Assembly (NCBI GenBank): GCA_019634635.1
Contig: JAHCBB010000017.1
Span: forward strand, 1 to 64,000
Direction: 5' to 3'
From: Verrucomicrobiia bacterium
GTDB taxonomy: Bacteria; Verrucomicrobiota; Verrucomicrobiia; Limisphaerales; UBA9464
Length of the DNA stretch: 64,000 nucleotides
In this document: one piece after another, positions 17,324-29,300 of the stretch
Layout of the letters: each line of letters opens with the position of its first letter
How positions within the stretch are numbered: the stretch's first letter is position 1
Program-made: the position numbers and the translations under genes
The notes under the pieces: generated by a model
The model's database searches: none
Told to the model about the DNA's origin: nothing
The model's input: the letters and a program-made list of their open reading frames with translations, nothing else

Positions 17324-20300
17324 TCAACGGGCGGCCTGATCGTCCGCCAGCGAAATCTCGAGGAGCAGGAATCGCTGCGCCCCCGCACTCATGGGCCACC
17401 AATCCCTCACCGTCACCATCCGCCGGCCCTCGGCAACCACCGCGGACACCGGAACAACCTCGTCCGCCGACAGATCGGCAAGATCCGCACCCGCCCTGGG
17501 CCGGTAAATGATCCCGGCGGGCACCGGCAGGGCCTCGTTGTAGGTCATGGCGAGGTACTCGACACCCTCCACTCGCAGGATCGAATACCCGACCCGGTGA
17601 TCCGCGCGCTTCAACCAGGCCACGAGGTCGGTGTTGGACGGTGCGCCCGCCAGCGCCACGGCCCCCCCTGCGTCGCCTGACGGAGCAATCTCAATCCGGT
17701 CAAGCAGCGTGTTGGGCTCCCGGTACGCGATGGTCAACAGGTGAGCACCCGCGGCCAGCTCGTATTCGAGCGGCGTTGTCGGGGAGGCCCCGTAAACGCC
17801 CACCCATCGAAAGCTCTCGGCCTCGGCGGCCGTCCTTCCATAAAATCCGTTCCACGAAGACCAGGCGCCCGAGTCCATGCGCACCCAGAAGGAATCGCTG
17901 TTCGCGGTCGGCGCCTTGACCCGGGCGCGGATGCTGTAGGTGCCGGCGGTGGGCACGGTGAACACATAGGCGACTTGACCACTGGCCGGCGCCGCGGCGG
18001 TGGCGGCCGGTGCCGAGGAGACGGACACGTAGTACCCCCCCGATGCCTCGGGATCCGCAAAAGCATTCACCCGCATCGGCTCGGTGATCGAATGATAGCG
18101 CTCCGCCTCAATTCCGATCGTTGATGAGGCGGACGGCGCCTCGCCAACAATGGTATAAACCCTGGAATGGGTGGGACCCGCGTCCCCGCCGGTTTCACGC
18201 CCGAAGAACTCAAGCGCCGTCGTCTCGTTGATCCAGAGATTGGTTCCTGCGGTGGAGAACGCCACAAAGGGTCCCCCATTGGTGGACCAGAACCCGAAGT
18301 TCCTGTCCACCTCCAGACGCAACCAGAAGGGCGCACCAGGCCCCGGGCTCGCGGGCGCGGACACCACGGGCGCGGCGAGGTCCACCTCCCGGACATGAAT
18401 CACAAGTTCGTTGGTGGCGCTCCGGGCCGGGATGCCGTCATCGGTGGCCTTGACGGTGATGAGGGTGGTGGTCCCACCGTCGGATGCCTGAGGGGTCCAC
18501 GTCAGCTGGCCGGACGGTGTCACGACCGCGTTGGCGGGTCCGTGGACCCGTTCATGGAGCAGACGGTCCCTTGGCGTCTCGACGTCGGAGGCGCTGACGT
18601 CCAGGGATACAGTCTCCAAGGCGTTCACTTCGAGGGCCGGAAGCGCGGCAAACACGGGCGCATTGCGGTTGGGCGGCAATGCCTCGATCGCAATGTAATC
18701 GAAGAGGATGGACGATTGGGTGACGATCGGACCCGTGCGCACAAACTCCAGGGTGTTCGGCCCCGCGGAGATTCCCGCCGCGGCATTGGACCGTCTGAGC
18801 ACCACGTTGGTGCGGGCCGAAATCCGGTCGGCGAAGAGCACCGTCGCCTCCCCCGCAGCGTTGCGGATCCGCACAACGATGTCGTGATTTCCGAAGCCGA
18901 CGCCGGATCCGTTCACGGTCTGAGTTGCCGACTGGAATTCAAAGGAGATGCCGAGGCCACCGTCCGCCTCCGCCTGGCCCGGGGTCAAAATGAAATGCAG
19001 ACGGTTGGTGCGATCGCCCTGGGTCAATGCCCCCTCCCACGCCTTGAAGGGTTCATCGAACGGTACCGAAAGCGCCGCGGTGAGGCTGTTAAAGCCCGCG
19101 GGATATTCCCCGGCCAGATAATGGTCGTCGTCTGCAGTCGGATTGGCCGCCTCCACGTAATCGGGATCTCCGGCCAGGCGGGTTACGCGGCCCGGCGGAA
19201 GGTCATTCAGGTTGTTCTGGGGGGAGAACTCGGAGTTCCCACCCCCTGTCGCATCATCCACCCCGACGAGCCACGCGGAGCGGGATGCGGTCACCTCGAT
19301 TTCGAAGGTGATCATGTCCGACAGGGCGGGTTCGCCATCATCGGAAACCCGGAGGGTGACCGGATGCCGTTGCGGTCCCTGATCCGCAGCGGGCACCCAC
19401 GTGACCTCGCCGGAAGCGGAAACGGCCAGTCCGGGAGGTCCCTCCATCAGGGAGAACGTGAGAAGGTTGGCCGGCAGGTCGGGATCGAGGGCCGTCACGG
19501 AAAACGACAGCAGCGAGAGGGCCCGGGCTTCCCGGTCTGAAACCGGCTCAAACACCGGAGGGAGATTGACCTCGCGAACCACGATGGTGAATTCATTCGT
19601 GGCACTCCGGGGCGGCTCACCATTGTCCCGAACCCGCACCTTGACCGCGTTGGTCGAGGGGCCCTGGCCCTCCATGGGCGTCCAGGCGAGGCCCCCCCCC
19701 TCGCTGACCGCAAGTCCCATCGGACCCTGGATGAGCGAAAAGAAAAGGCTCTGTGGGGGATCGTCCGCATCCGTCGCCAGCAACTCAAGGACCAGCGGCT
19801 CCAACTCATTCACGATCGTTTCCGGGACGGCTTCGAAAACTGGAGCCGCATTGAATCCTTCCACAACCAGCGTGAACTCACGCGTGGCCTCGAGAGGTGG
19901 CTCGCCGTCGTCCGTGACCCGGACGACCACCACGTTGGTGGAGATGGCCTGATGAGCCGCCGGGGTCCAGCTCAATCCGCCCCCCGGCGCCACCACCAAC
20001 CCCTCGGGACCGCTGACCAGGGAAAACACCAGCTGATTCGGCGGCAAATCCGGGTCGGAGGCCGTCAGCGTTCGTGTGAACAGGAGGAGCGGCTCCAGGT
20101 GGGCATCCGGAATGGGCACAATCTCCGGCGCCCGGTTGGTCTCAAGAACCACCAGGGTGAACGCATTGGTGGCGCTCAGCGGTGGTTCACCACTGTCGGT
20201 GACCCGGACCGTCACCACGTTGGTGGACGGGCCCTGGGTCTCCGCCGGTGTCCACCTCAGGAGTCCCTCGGAGTTGATCAGGAGCCCTTCCGGACCGCTG

Positions 20301-23300
20301 ACCAGTGAATAGCTCAATTCATTCCCGGGCAGGTCGGGATCGGTGGCCGTCAGCGCGACCTCGAACAGCGCGAGTTCCGGAATTGCGGCATCCGCCAACG
20401 GGTACAGCTCCGGGGGCAGATTCACCTCGCGCACGAGGATCTTGAACGTGTTGGTGGCGCTCAGCGGCGGCTCCCCGCGGTCGCTGACCCGGACCGCCAC
20501 CACATTGGTGGAGGGTCCCTGAGCCTCCCCAGGCGTCCATTCCACAAGGCCGCCCTCTGCCACGGTCAAGCCCTCCGGCCCGCTCACCAGGGAGAAGATC
20601 AGCAGGTCCCCGGACAGGTCCGGATCCGCGGCGGTCAGCGTGACCTGAAACGGAACCAGTTCATCCGTGCTCACATCGGCGACCGGATCGAACACCGGCG
20701 CAAGATTGATCGACTCCACAGACAACGTAAAGGCATTGGTGGCGCTCAGGGGGGGGACGCCGTTGTCGGTCACCCGCACTCGCACCTCGTGGGTCGAGGG
20801 GCCTTGCTCCGCGGCCGGCGTCCAGGTCAGCAGTCCGTCGGTGCTGACCGACAAACCGTCCGGCCCGCTGACCAGTGAATAGCTCAGCGCATTGACCGGC
20901 AGATCGGGATCACTGGCCGACAAGGCGAGCTCAAATGGAACAAGTTTTGGGATCGTGGCATCCTCCACCGGGTCAAATCCGGGAGGGAGATTGATTTCGC
21001 GAACTGCGATCGTGAAGGCATTGGTGGCACTCAGGGGCGGTTCTCCATCGTCCGTCACCCGGACCGTCACCACGTGGGTCAGAGGTCCCTGCGCCTCGGT
21101 CGGCGTCCAGCTCAGGAGACCGTCCCCGGCCACGGTCAACCCCTCGGGTCCGCTGGCCAGGGAAAAGGACAGCCGATCGGCCGGCAAGTCCGGGTCCGTG
21201 GCCGTCAACATGAGCTGCAAATGCACCAGTTCGTCCGTAGAGACCTCGCCAATCGGGTTGAAGACGGGTGCCTGATTGACCGAATCCACGACAATCGTGA
21301 ACACATTGGTCGCGCTTAGCGGCGGTTCGCCATCGTCGGTGACCCGGACCATGATCACATTGGTGGAAGGGCCTTGCGCCTCGGACGGTGTCCAGCTCAG
21401 GAGGCCGGCGGCGCTGACGTCCAGTCCCTCCGGCCCGCCAACCAGCGAATAGAACAACCCGTTCGGGGGAAGATCCCCATCCGTGGCCGTCAACATGAGC
21501 TCATGGGGTACCAATTCCTGGATGGACTGGTCCTCCACGAGGCCAGGCACCGGCGGTCGGTTCACCTCGCGAACGACAATGGTAAACGAACCAAGGGTGC
21601 TCTTCGGGCGCATGCCGCCGTCGGTGACTCGTACGGTCACGAGCTGGGTGGAAGGCCCCTGGGATTCCGAGGGTGTCCACGAGAGGACTCCCCCCGGGCT
21701 GACCGTCAAACCGGCCGGGCCGCTGACGAGCGAGTACGTGAGCCCGCTGGCCGGAGTCTCCAAATCCCAGGCGGTCAGGAGTCGCTGAAACTCGATCAAC
21801 TCATCGGTGACCGCATCGGTGAGCGGCCCCAGGACCGGCGGGTCGTTCCTTTCGTAAACGACGACGGTGAAGTCCAATTCCGCGCTCATCGGCGGATGGC
21901 CATCGTCCGTGACCGAGACAACCACCCGATTGGTGGACGGACCCTGAGCCGCGTCCGGCGTCCACAGGACCTCACCCCACGAGGCGATCTCAAGCCCGTC
22001 CGGTCCGGTGATGAGCTGATACTGCAGGAGGTTTTGCGGCACATCTGCATCCACCGCATCCAATGTCCATGCCAGCGGGTGCCCCACCTCGATCTCCACA
22101 ACCTCCAGCGGAGCAAAGACCGGGGGCTCGTTTACTTCCACGACCACCAGGCTGAAACTGTTGGTGGCACTCCGCGGGGGAGTGCCATCATCGGTGACCA
22201 CCACGTCCACCTGATGAATGAGAGGCCCCTGGTCCTCACCCGGGGTCCATGTCAGAAGCCCACGCGCAGTGACCTGCAATCCGCGGGGCCCAGTCAGCAG
22301 CGAATGGACCAACTCGTCCGACGGAGTATCATCGTCACTGGCGTCCATTTGAAGCTGGAACGGTTCATGCTCCTGCAGGATCTGCAACGGAACCGGAACC
22401 ACGACCGGCGGCTTGTTGGTGCCGAAGAGCCGGGCAAGTCGGGTGAGATGGATGGATTCCAACTCCGCGTCGGTCAGTGCCCGGTTGAAGACGATCACCT
22501 CACCCAGGGTGCCGGACGGCACCTTGCTGGGCTTGCCCCACGGAACGGCGAACGATCCGCCACTGCCAAAGGCGTTGACAACGCTGGCGTTCCGTATCCC
22601 GGCCAGCTGGCCGTTCTTGAAGACCTCAATGCGGCCGTCGGCGCCCATGCGAACGGCCATCAGATCCACTCCGGGACTCGGCGAAAGCCCGATGGTTGTC
22701 TCGGGATCCCCATAGGAGAACTGCTTCCGGGTCATGTAAAAGCGCGGGACACCGCCGCCCCCATTGCTGCCATTGCCACACATTCCGAAATCGCCGTCCT
22801 CGGAGTGCGTCGTCATCACCACGGTGAAATTCTGCGGGATCCCGGCCGTGTTCATCAATCCGCCTGCGGAAAGGCAGTTCGTCCCATTGAAATACACGCC
22901 AGGCGCCCCATTGATCACGTTGGTTCGATAGACCGGCGGCGTGTTGATCGCCAAGTTGGGCAGCGACCCCGTCGGCGCCCGGACGACAGGACCTACCGAC
23001 GGCGACCAACTGGTCACCGGAGCGTTATGGGAAAGCCCCTTGAGATCCACCCAGGGCCGAAGCCACAACTTCGTGGCCGGATTCTTCGCAACATCAAATA
23101 CGGGCACGCCCCGGACCACCACGGTGCTCACCGGCGTTGCATTGCCACCGAGGAATGACCGCGCCTTGATGGTGCTTGCCTCGTGAATTCGGAGGGGGCC
23201 GGAGTATTCCGGCGACGTCGAAACCGGATCACTGCCGTCCAGCGTGTAGCGAATCGTCCCCTTCCCGGCATTGACAATCCGAACTTCCTGGTTTGCGTGA

Positions 23301-26300
23301 ATCATGTCCCTCCGGGTCACAATGGCCGGCTGGACCAGGGCGCCCGGGGCCGGCTCAAGGACCAGAATCGCCCACAAATCGAACGGGGGAATCTCCAACT
23401 GCGTCAGGCTCCGGTCGGAAAAGCCCTCCGGGGTGATGTCCACCGCAAGGGCCGAGTAGTCCTTCGTCAAACGGGCTGCGTTGTGAATTCCTGCATCATA
23501 CGGCCGCAGCGTGTACAGCGTCTTCTTCATCGCCGTTCCAAAAAACGCCTCCGGATTGAGCGACAGCACAATCGGATCCGCATCGGCCGGACTGCTGCGG
23601 ATCATGTGGACCACCACCGGATCCTGACGCGTCCGGGTGGCCCGTATCGTGACGCTCGCAGCGGACCGGTTCTCAACAAACAGAGGCTCCACCGGATACC
23701 TCGGATCCGACCGGCTGGCATTGAAGAAGCCGGCATCTTCGTATCCGTCGAGATACCGGGACATTGCCCGGACGAAACCCAGGATCGGGGCAAAGTCCGC
23801 CACGGTCCCATAAAACCGCCCTTGAGACGGCGCATTGTAGTCCTGGGGAATGATGTACGTATCCCAGGGCACGATCACGTTTCCACCCGCCGCATAACCG
23901 GACGCGGTGAATCGCCGGTGCTCCGCAACCAGATAGGAACCATCGTAGGTCAATGCCAGCGGCTTGTCGTCCAGGGCCGCCTGCTTCAGAAACGTGTCGT
24001 AAATTGCCGCCGGATCCGAAGTGTTGCATTCCCGCATGAACAGATCGTGGCGCTCCTCGATCGCCTGGGAGCTGGACCTTGTATTGGCGGAGAACTTGAT
24101 CTGACGTCCAAAATGATTCGTGATGGCGGCATGGACGACGGTGTAGAATTCGAGGGTGTTCGCCGTCTGGAAATTGACGAACGCGTCCTTCAACACCGGG
24201 GAACCCACGGAAATGAACTTGACGGGATCCTGACCCCTGGACTTGAGATAATCCCGGTAGCTGAAAACCGCGACATCCCCCACCCCGGCCTGCGTCAGTT
24301 CCGCGGGAGTTAGATTTGTGGAGAGGTATTGGCGGAAACCCGTGTTGCATTCGTCGCAATAGCAACCGCCGTTGCCGATGATTTCGATGTTCATGTCCAC
24401 GGCGTCCATCTGAAGCGTTTGCACGACCGCGGGGTTCCGATTGATCAGGGCCAGGGCATGCTCGATCCACACGTTTCGGAAATCCTCCCGCCGCGCGCAC
24501 CCCGGATACTTGCCGCTGTTCAGGTGGTCCGTCCGCGCGGCGGGTTCATTGTTGATGTTCTTGACCCGACCAATGGTGTAGGTGGCGGATGTGAGGGACT
24601 GCGAAAAGTAGTCGCGGATGTTGGGATCAATTGTCAGGCTCAACTGGACGCCCCGCTGGGCCGCCGTGTTGAGCATGCGGTCATCATAGGCCTGCAGCCA
24701 GAACACCCACTCCATCCGGTTGGCGAAGAACGCATCGAAGGCTTCAAACGTGTCCAGGAGGATCGGAACATTGACGCCATTGACCCGATGGGTCATTTGG
24801 TACGTCGGCTTTTCGTGATAGACGCGCGAGGAGAGGATGACGTCGGAGCGGTTCCAGTGCGTTGCCGGTCGGGTGAAATCGCTGAGCAGGCTGCTGACCG
24901 TGGGTTCGGGGGGCTGGCCCGGTCGGTTGACGAAAACGATGAACTGACCGGTGGTGCTCATGGGGGGAACTCCATCGTCCGTGACGGCGAACTCGACAAC
25001 GTGGGTCGAAGGGACATCGGAAGGGTGGGGCGCCCATGCCACCAGGCCGTCCGGCGAAATGGTCAGCGATGGAGGACCCGAGAGTTTCTGCCAGGCGAAC
25101 GCATTGGCCGGAGTGTCCGGATCGAACGCGGTCAACAGAAAGGAAATGGGTGTCACGCCCTCGGTCGTCCGGGGTGCGACGGACGGAACAACCGGTGGCG
25201 AATTGGCTTCGCGTACGACGATCAGAATCTCTTGACGGGTGCTGCGGGAAGGTAGGCCATCGTCAGTCACCTCAACGTGGACCACCTTGACGGTGTCTCC
25301 GTCATCCTCAGTCGGAGTCCACGTCAGCCGGCCGGCGGGTGTCAGGACCGCGCCTGCAGGTCCGCCGATCATCGTGTAGGTCAGCCGGTGCGCGGGCGTC
25401 TCAACATCAGTGGCGGTGATATCCACCGAAAGCGTCTGATGTTCGTCCACCTCCAGCGGTGGATGGACGGCAAACACGGGAGCGTTGCGGTTGGGATCCA
25501 GCGCCTCGATCGCGATGTAATCGAAAAGGATGGACGACTGGGTGACGATCGGACCCGTCCGCACAAACTCGAGTGTATTCGGGCCCGCGGAGACTCCAGC
25601 CCCGGGGTTTGGCAGAAGGATGACCACGTTGGTGCGGGCGGAAACCCGGCTGGAGAAAAGCACCGTCTGCAAACCGGACGCATTGCGCATCCGGATGACG
25701 ATGTCGTGATCTCCAAACCCGACGCTGGCACCGTTGACAATCTGCGACGCCGACTGGAATTCGAGGGATATCCTGATTGTGCCATCGGACTCAGCGCGGC
25801 TCGGACCCAGGATGAAGTGCAGGCGGTTGGTGCGATCCCCCTGGGTCAGCGCCCCCTCCCAAGCCTTGAAGGGTTCGTCGAACGGAACCGACAACGGAGC
25901 CGGGAGTCCGTTGAAGCCCGCTGGATACGCTCCCGCCAGGTAATGGTCATCGTCAGCCGTCGGATTGGTCGCCGCCACATAGGCGGGATCCCCGGGCAGG
26001 CGGGTCACGCGACCCGGGGGTAGATCATTCTGGTTGTTCTGTGTGGAAAACTCGGAGTTACCCGACCCCGTGGCATCATCCGCTCCGACAAACCACGCGG
26101 AACGGGACGCAGCCACCTCAATCTGCAGGGTCGCCGTATCGGAAAAGGGAGGCGTCCCATTGTCGGTAACCTGAAGGATCACGGGATGGACCTGAAGGGC
26201 CTGCGCCTCGGCAGGCACCCAGGTCACTTCACCCTCCGCGGAAATCGCCAGCCCCTCCGGTCCTTCCAATACACTGTAAATCAGGAGATTACCAGGAAGG

Positions 26301-29300
26301 TCCGGATCCGTGGCGGTGACGGAGAACCTCAACGGCAGCAAGGCCCCGATTTGCTGGTCTGAGACGGCGGCGAAGGCCGGTGGCCGATTGACCTCCAGCA
26401 CGACAATGGTGACTTCATTCGTGGCACCCAGTGGAGGTATTCCGCTGTCCACGACGCGGACGCGAACAACATTGGTTGACGGCCCCTGCCCCTCCGTCGG
26501 CGTCCAGCTCAGTAATCCACCTTCGGAAATCGCCAGCCCCTCCGGTCCGCTGATCAGCGAGAAGGTGAGGACCTCGGGAGGCAGGTCCGGGTCTGTGGCC
26601 GTCAATGCGAGCTGGAAGGGCACCAGCTCTTCGATAGCCACCTCGGCCACCGGATCGAACACCGGCGGCCGGTTGATTGAATCCATGTACACCGTGAAGG
26701 TGTTGGTCGCGCTCAACGGCGGCACGCCGTCGTCCACCACCCGAACCACCACCACGTTGGTGGATGGAGCCTGTGCCGCGACCGGGGTCCAGCCCAGCAG
26801 TCCCGCGGCACTCACCACCATCCCCTCCGGCCCGCTGAGCAATGAATAGCTCAGCGCATTCGCCGGCAGATCGGGATCCGTCGCCATCAACGTCCGCTGA
26901 AACAGCGCGAGCTCCGTCAGCGTCGCATCCTCCTCCGGCACCCACTCCGGAGCACGGTTGATCTCCAGCACCACAATGGCGAGCTCGTTGGTGGCGCTCA
27001 GCGGCGGTATGCCGTTGTCCGTCACCCGCACCACCACCGCGTTGGTCGAAGGGCCCTGCGATTCCGTCGCCGTCCAGTTCAACAAGCCCTCCTCAGACAC
27101 CGTCAGCCCCTCCGGCCCCAGGATCAGCGAGAAGCGAAGCACGTCCGCCGACCCGTTCGGATCGCTCGCCGTCAACGCCAGCTGGAAGGGCACCAACTCC
27201 TCGATCACCGGCTCGGCCACCGGATCGAACACCGGCGGCCGGTTGATGGAATCCACGTACACCGTGAAAGTATTGGTCGCGCTCAACGGCGGCACGCCGT
27301 CGTCCACCACCCGAACCACCACCACGTTGGTGGATGGAGCCTGTGCCGCGACCGGGGTCCAGGCCAACAGTCCCGCGGCACTCACCACCATCCCCTCCGG
27401 CCCGCTGAGCAATGAATAGCTCAGCCCATTCGCCGGCAGATCGGGATCCGTCGCCATCAACGTCCGCTGAAACAGCGCGAGCTCCGTCAGCGTCGCATCC
27501 CCCTCCGGCACCCACTCCGGAGCGCGGTTGATCTCCAGCACCACAATGGCGAACTCGTTGGTGGCGCTCAGCGGGGGCACGCCGTTGTCCGTCACCCGCA
27601 CCACCACCGCATTGGTCGAGGGGCCCTGCGCTTCCGTCGCCGTCCAGTTCAACAAGCCCTCCTCAGACACCGTCAGCCCCTCCGGTCCCAGGATCAGCGA
27701 GAAGCGAAGCACGTCCGACGCCCCGTTCGGATCGCTCGCCGTCAACGCCAACTGGAAGGGCACCAACTCCTCGATAGCCACCTCGGCCACCGGATCGAAC
27801 ACCGGCGGCCGGTTGATCGAATCCATGTACACCGTGAAGGTGTTGGTCGCGCTCAACGGCGGCACGCCGTCGTCCACCACCCGCACCACCACCACGTTGG
27901 TGGATGGAGCCTGTGCCGCGACCGGGGTCCAGGCCAACAGTCCCGCGGCACTCACCACCATCCCCTCCGGCCCGCTGAGCAATGCATAGCTCAGCGCATT
28001 CGCCGGCAGATCGGGATCCGTCGCCATCAACGTCCGCTGAAACAGCGCAAGCTCCGTCAGCGTCGCATCCTCCTCCGGCACCCACTCCGGAGCGCGGTTG
28101 ATCTCCAGCACCACAATGGCGAACTCGTTGGTGGCGCTCAGCGGCGGTATGCCGTTGTCCGTCACCCGCACCGCCACCGCATTGGTCGAGGGGCCCTGCG
28201 CTTCCGTCGCCGTCCAGTCCAACAGGCCCTCCTCAGAAACCGTCAGCCCCTCCGGTCCCAGGATCAGCGAGAAGCGAAGCACGTCCGACGGCCCGTTCGG
28301 ATCGCTCGCCGTCAACGCCAGCTGGAAGGGCACCAGCTCTTCGATAGCCACCTCGGCCACCGGATCGAACACCGGCGGCCGGTTGATTGAATCCATGTAC
28401 ACCGTGAAAGTATTGGTCGCGCTCAACGGCGGTTCGCCGTCGTCCACCACCCGCACCACCACCACGTTGGTGGATGGGGCCTGTGCCGCGACCGGGGTCC
28501 AGGCCAACAGTCCCGCGGCACTCACCACCATCCCCTCCGGCCCATTGATCAACTCATAGCTCAGCGCATTCGCCGGCAGATCGGGATCCGTCGCCATCAA
28601 CGTCCGCTGAAACAGCGCAAGCTCCGTCAGCGTCGCATCCCCCTCCGGCAACCACACCGGAGCGCGGTTGATCTCCAGCACCGCAATGGCGAACTCGTTG
28701 GTGGCGCTCAGCGGCGGTATGCCATTGTCCGTCACCCGCGCCGCCACCGCATGGGTCGAGGGGCCTTGGGCCTCAGCGGGAATCCAGTTCACAAGTCCGA
28801 AGGGGCTGACCGACAGCCCGTCCGGTCCGCTGATCAGCGAATAGACGAGCCCCTCCGGCCCGGTATGAGCATCTGTGGCGGTCAATTGAAGCTGGAACAA
28901 TTCCAGTTCGGGAATGACCTGGAGCGCAACCGGACCCGGAACCGGCGGCGTGTTCAGGACTGCCGGTGTGGACTCGATGCGAACATACGCCATTCCCAGG
29001 GAATGGGAGTACCCGGAGAGCACAGGGCCGGTCCGCACAAACTCCACCGAGTTGGGCCCCGCGGAAGCGCTGATCGCAGCGGCCTCCACCTCGACGGCCA
29101 CCGTCGCGGCCTGGGTGAGCGTCCGCGTGTCGAGAACCGTGGCCAGTCCGGAGGCGTTCTTGAACCGCATGATGATGTCATGGGAGCCAAACCCCTGCTT
29201 GACGTTGTTGATCATCAAGAGGGCGTCCGGATACCGGATCTCAAACCGGATCCGGGACCCCGGCGCCACCTGCGCCGGGGAAAGCACAAAGTGGAGCCGG

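Noticed and set aside
21374..23158. 594-codon plus-strand frame antisense to the giant gene
   Set aside because: Repeats mirror the cadherin-like repeats on the other strand; no coherent protein features.
26601..28880. Regular repeats as a CRISPR array
   Set aside because: Spacing is 570 bases, units are coding and nearly identical throughout, and there are no short direct repeats with unique spacers or cas genes.
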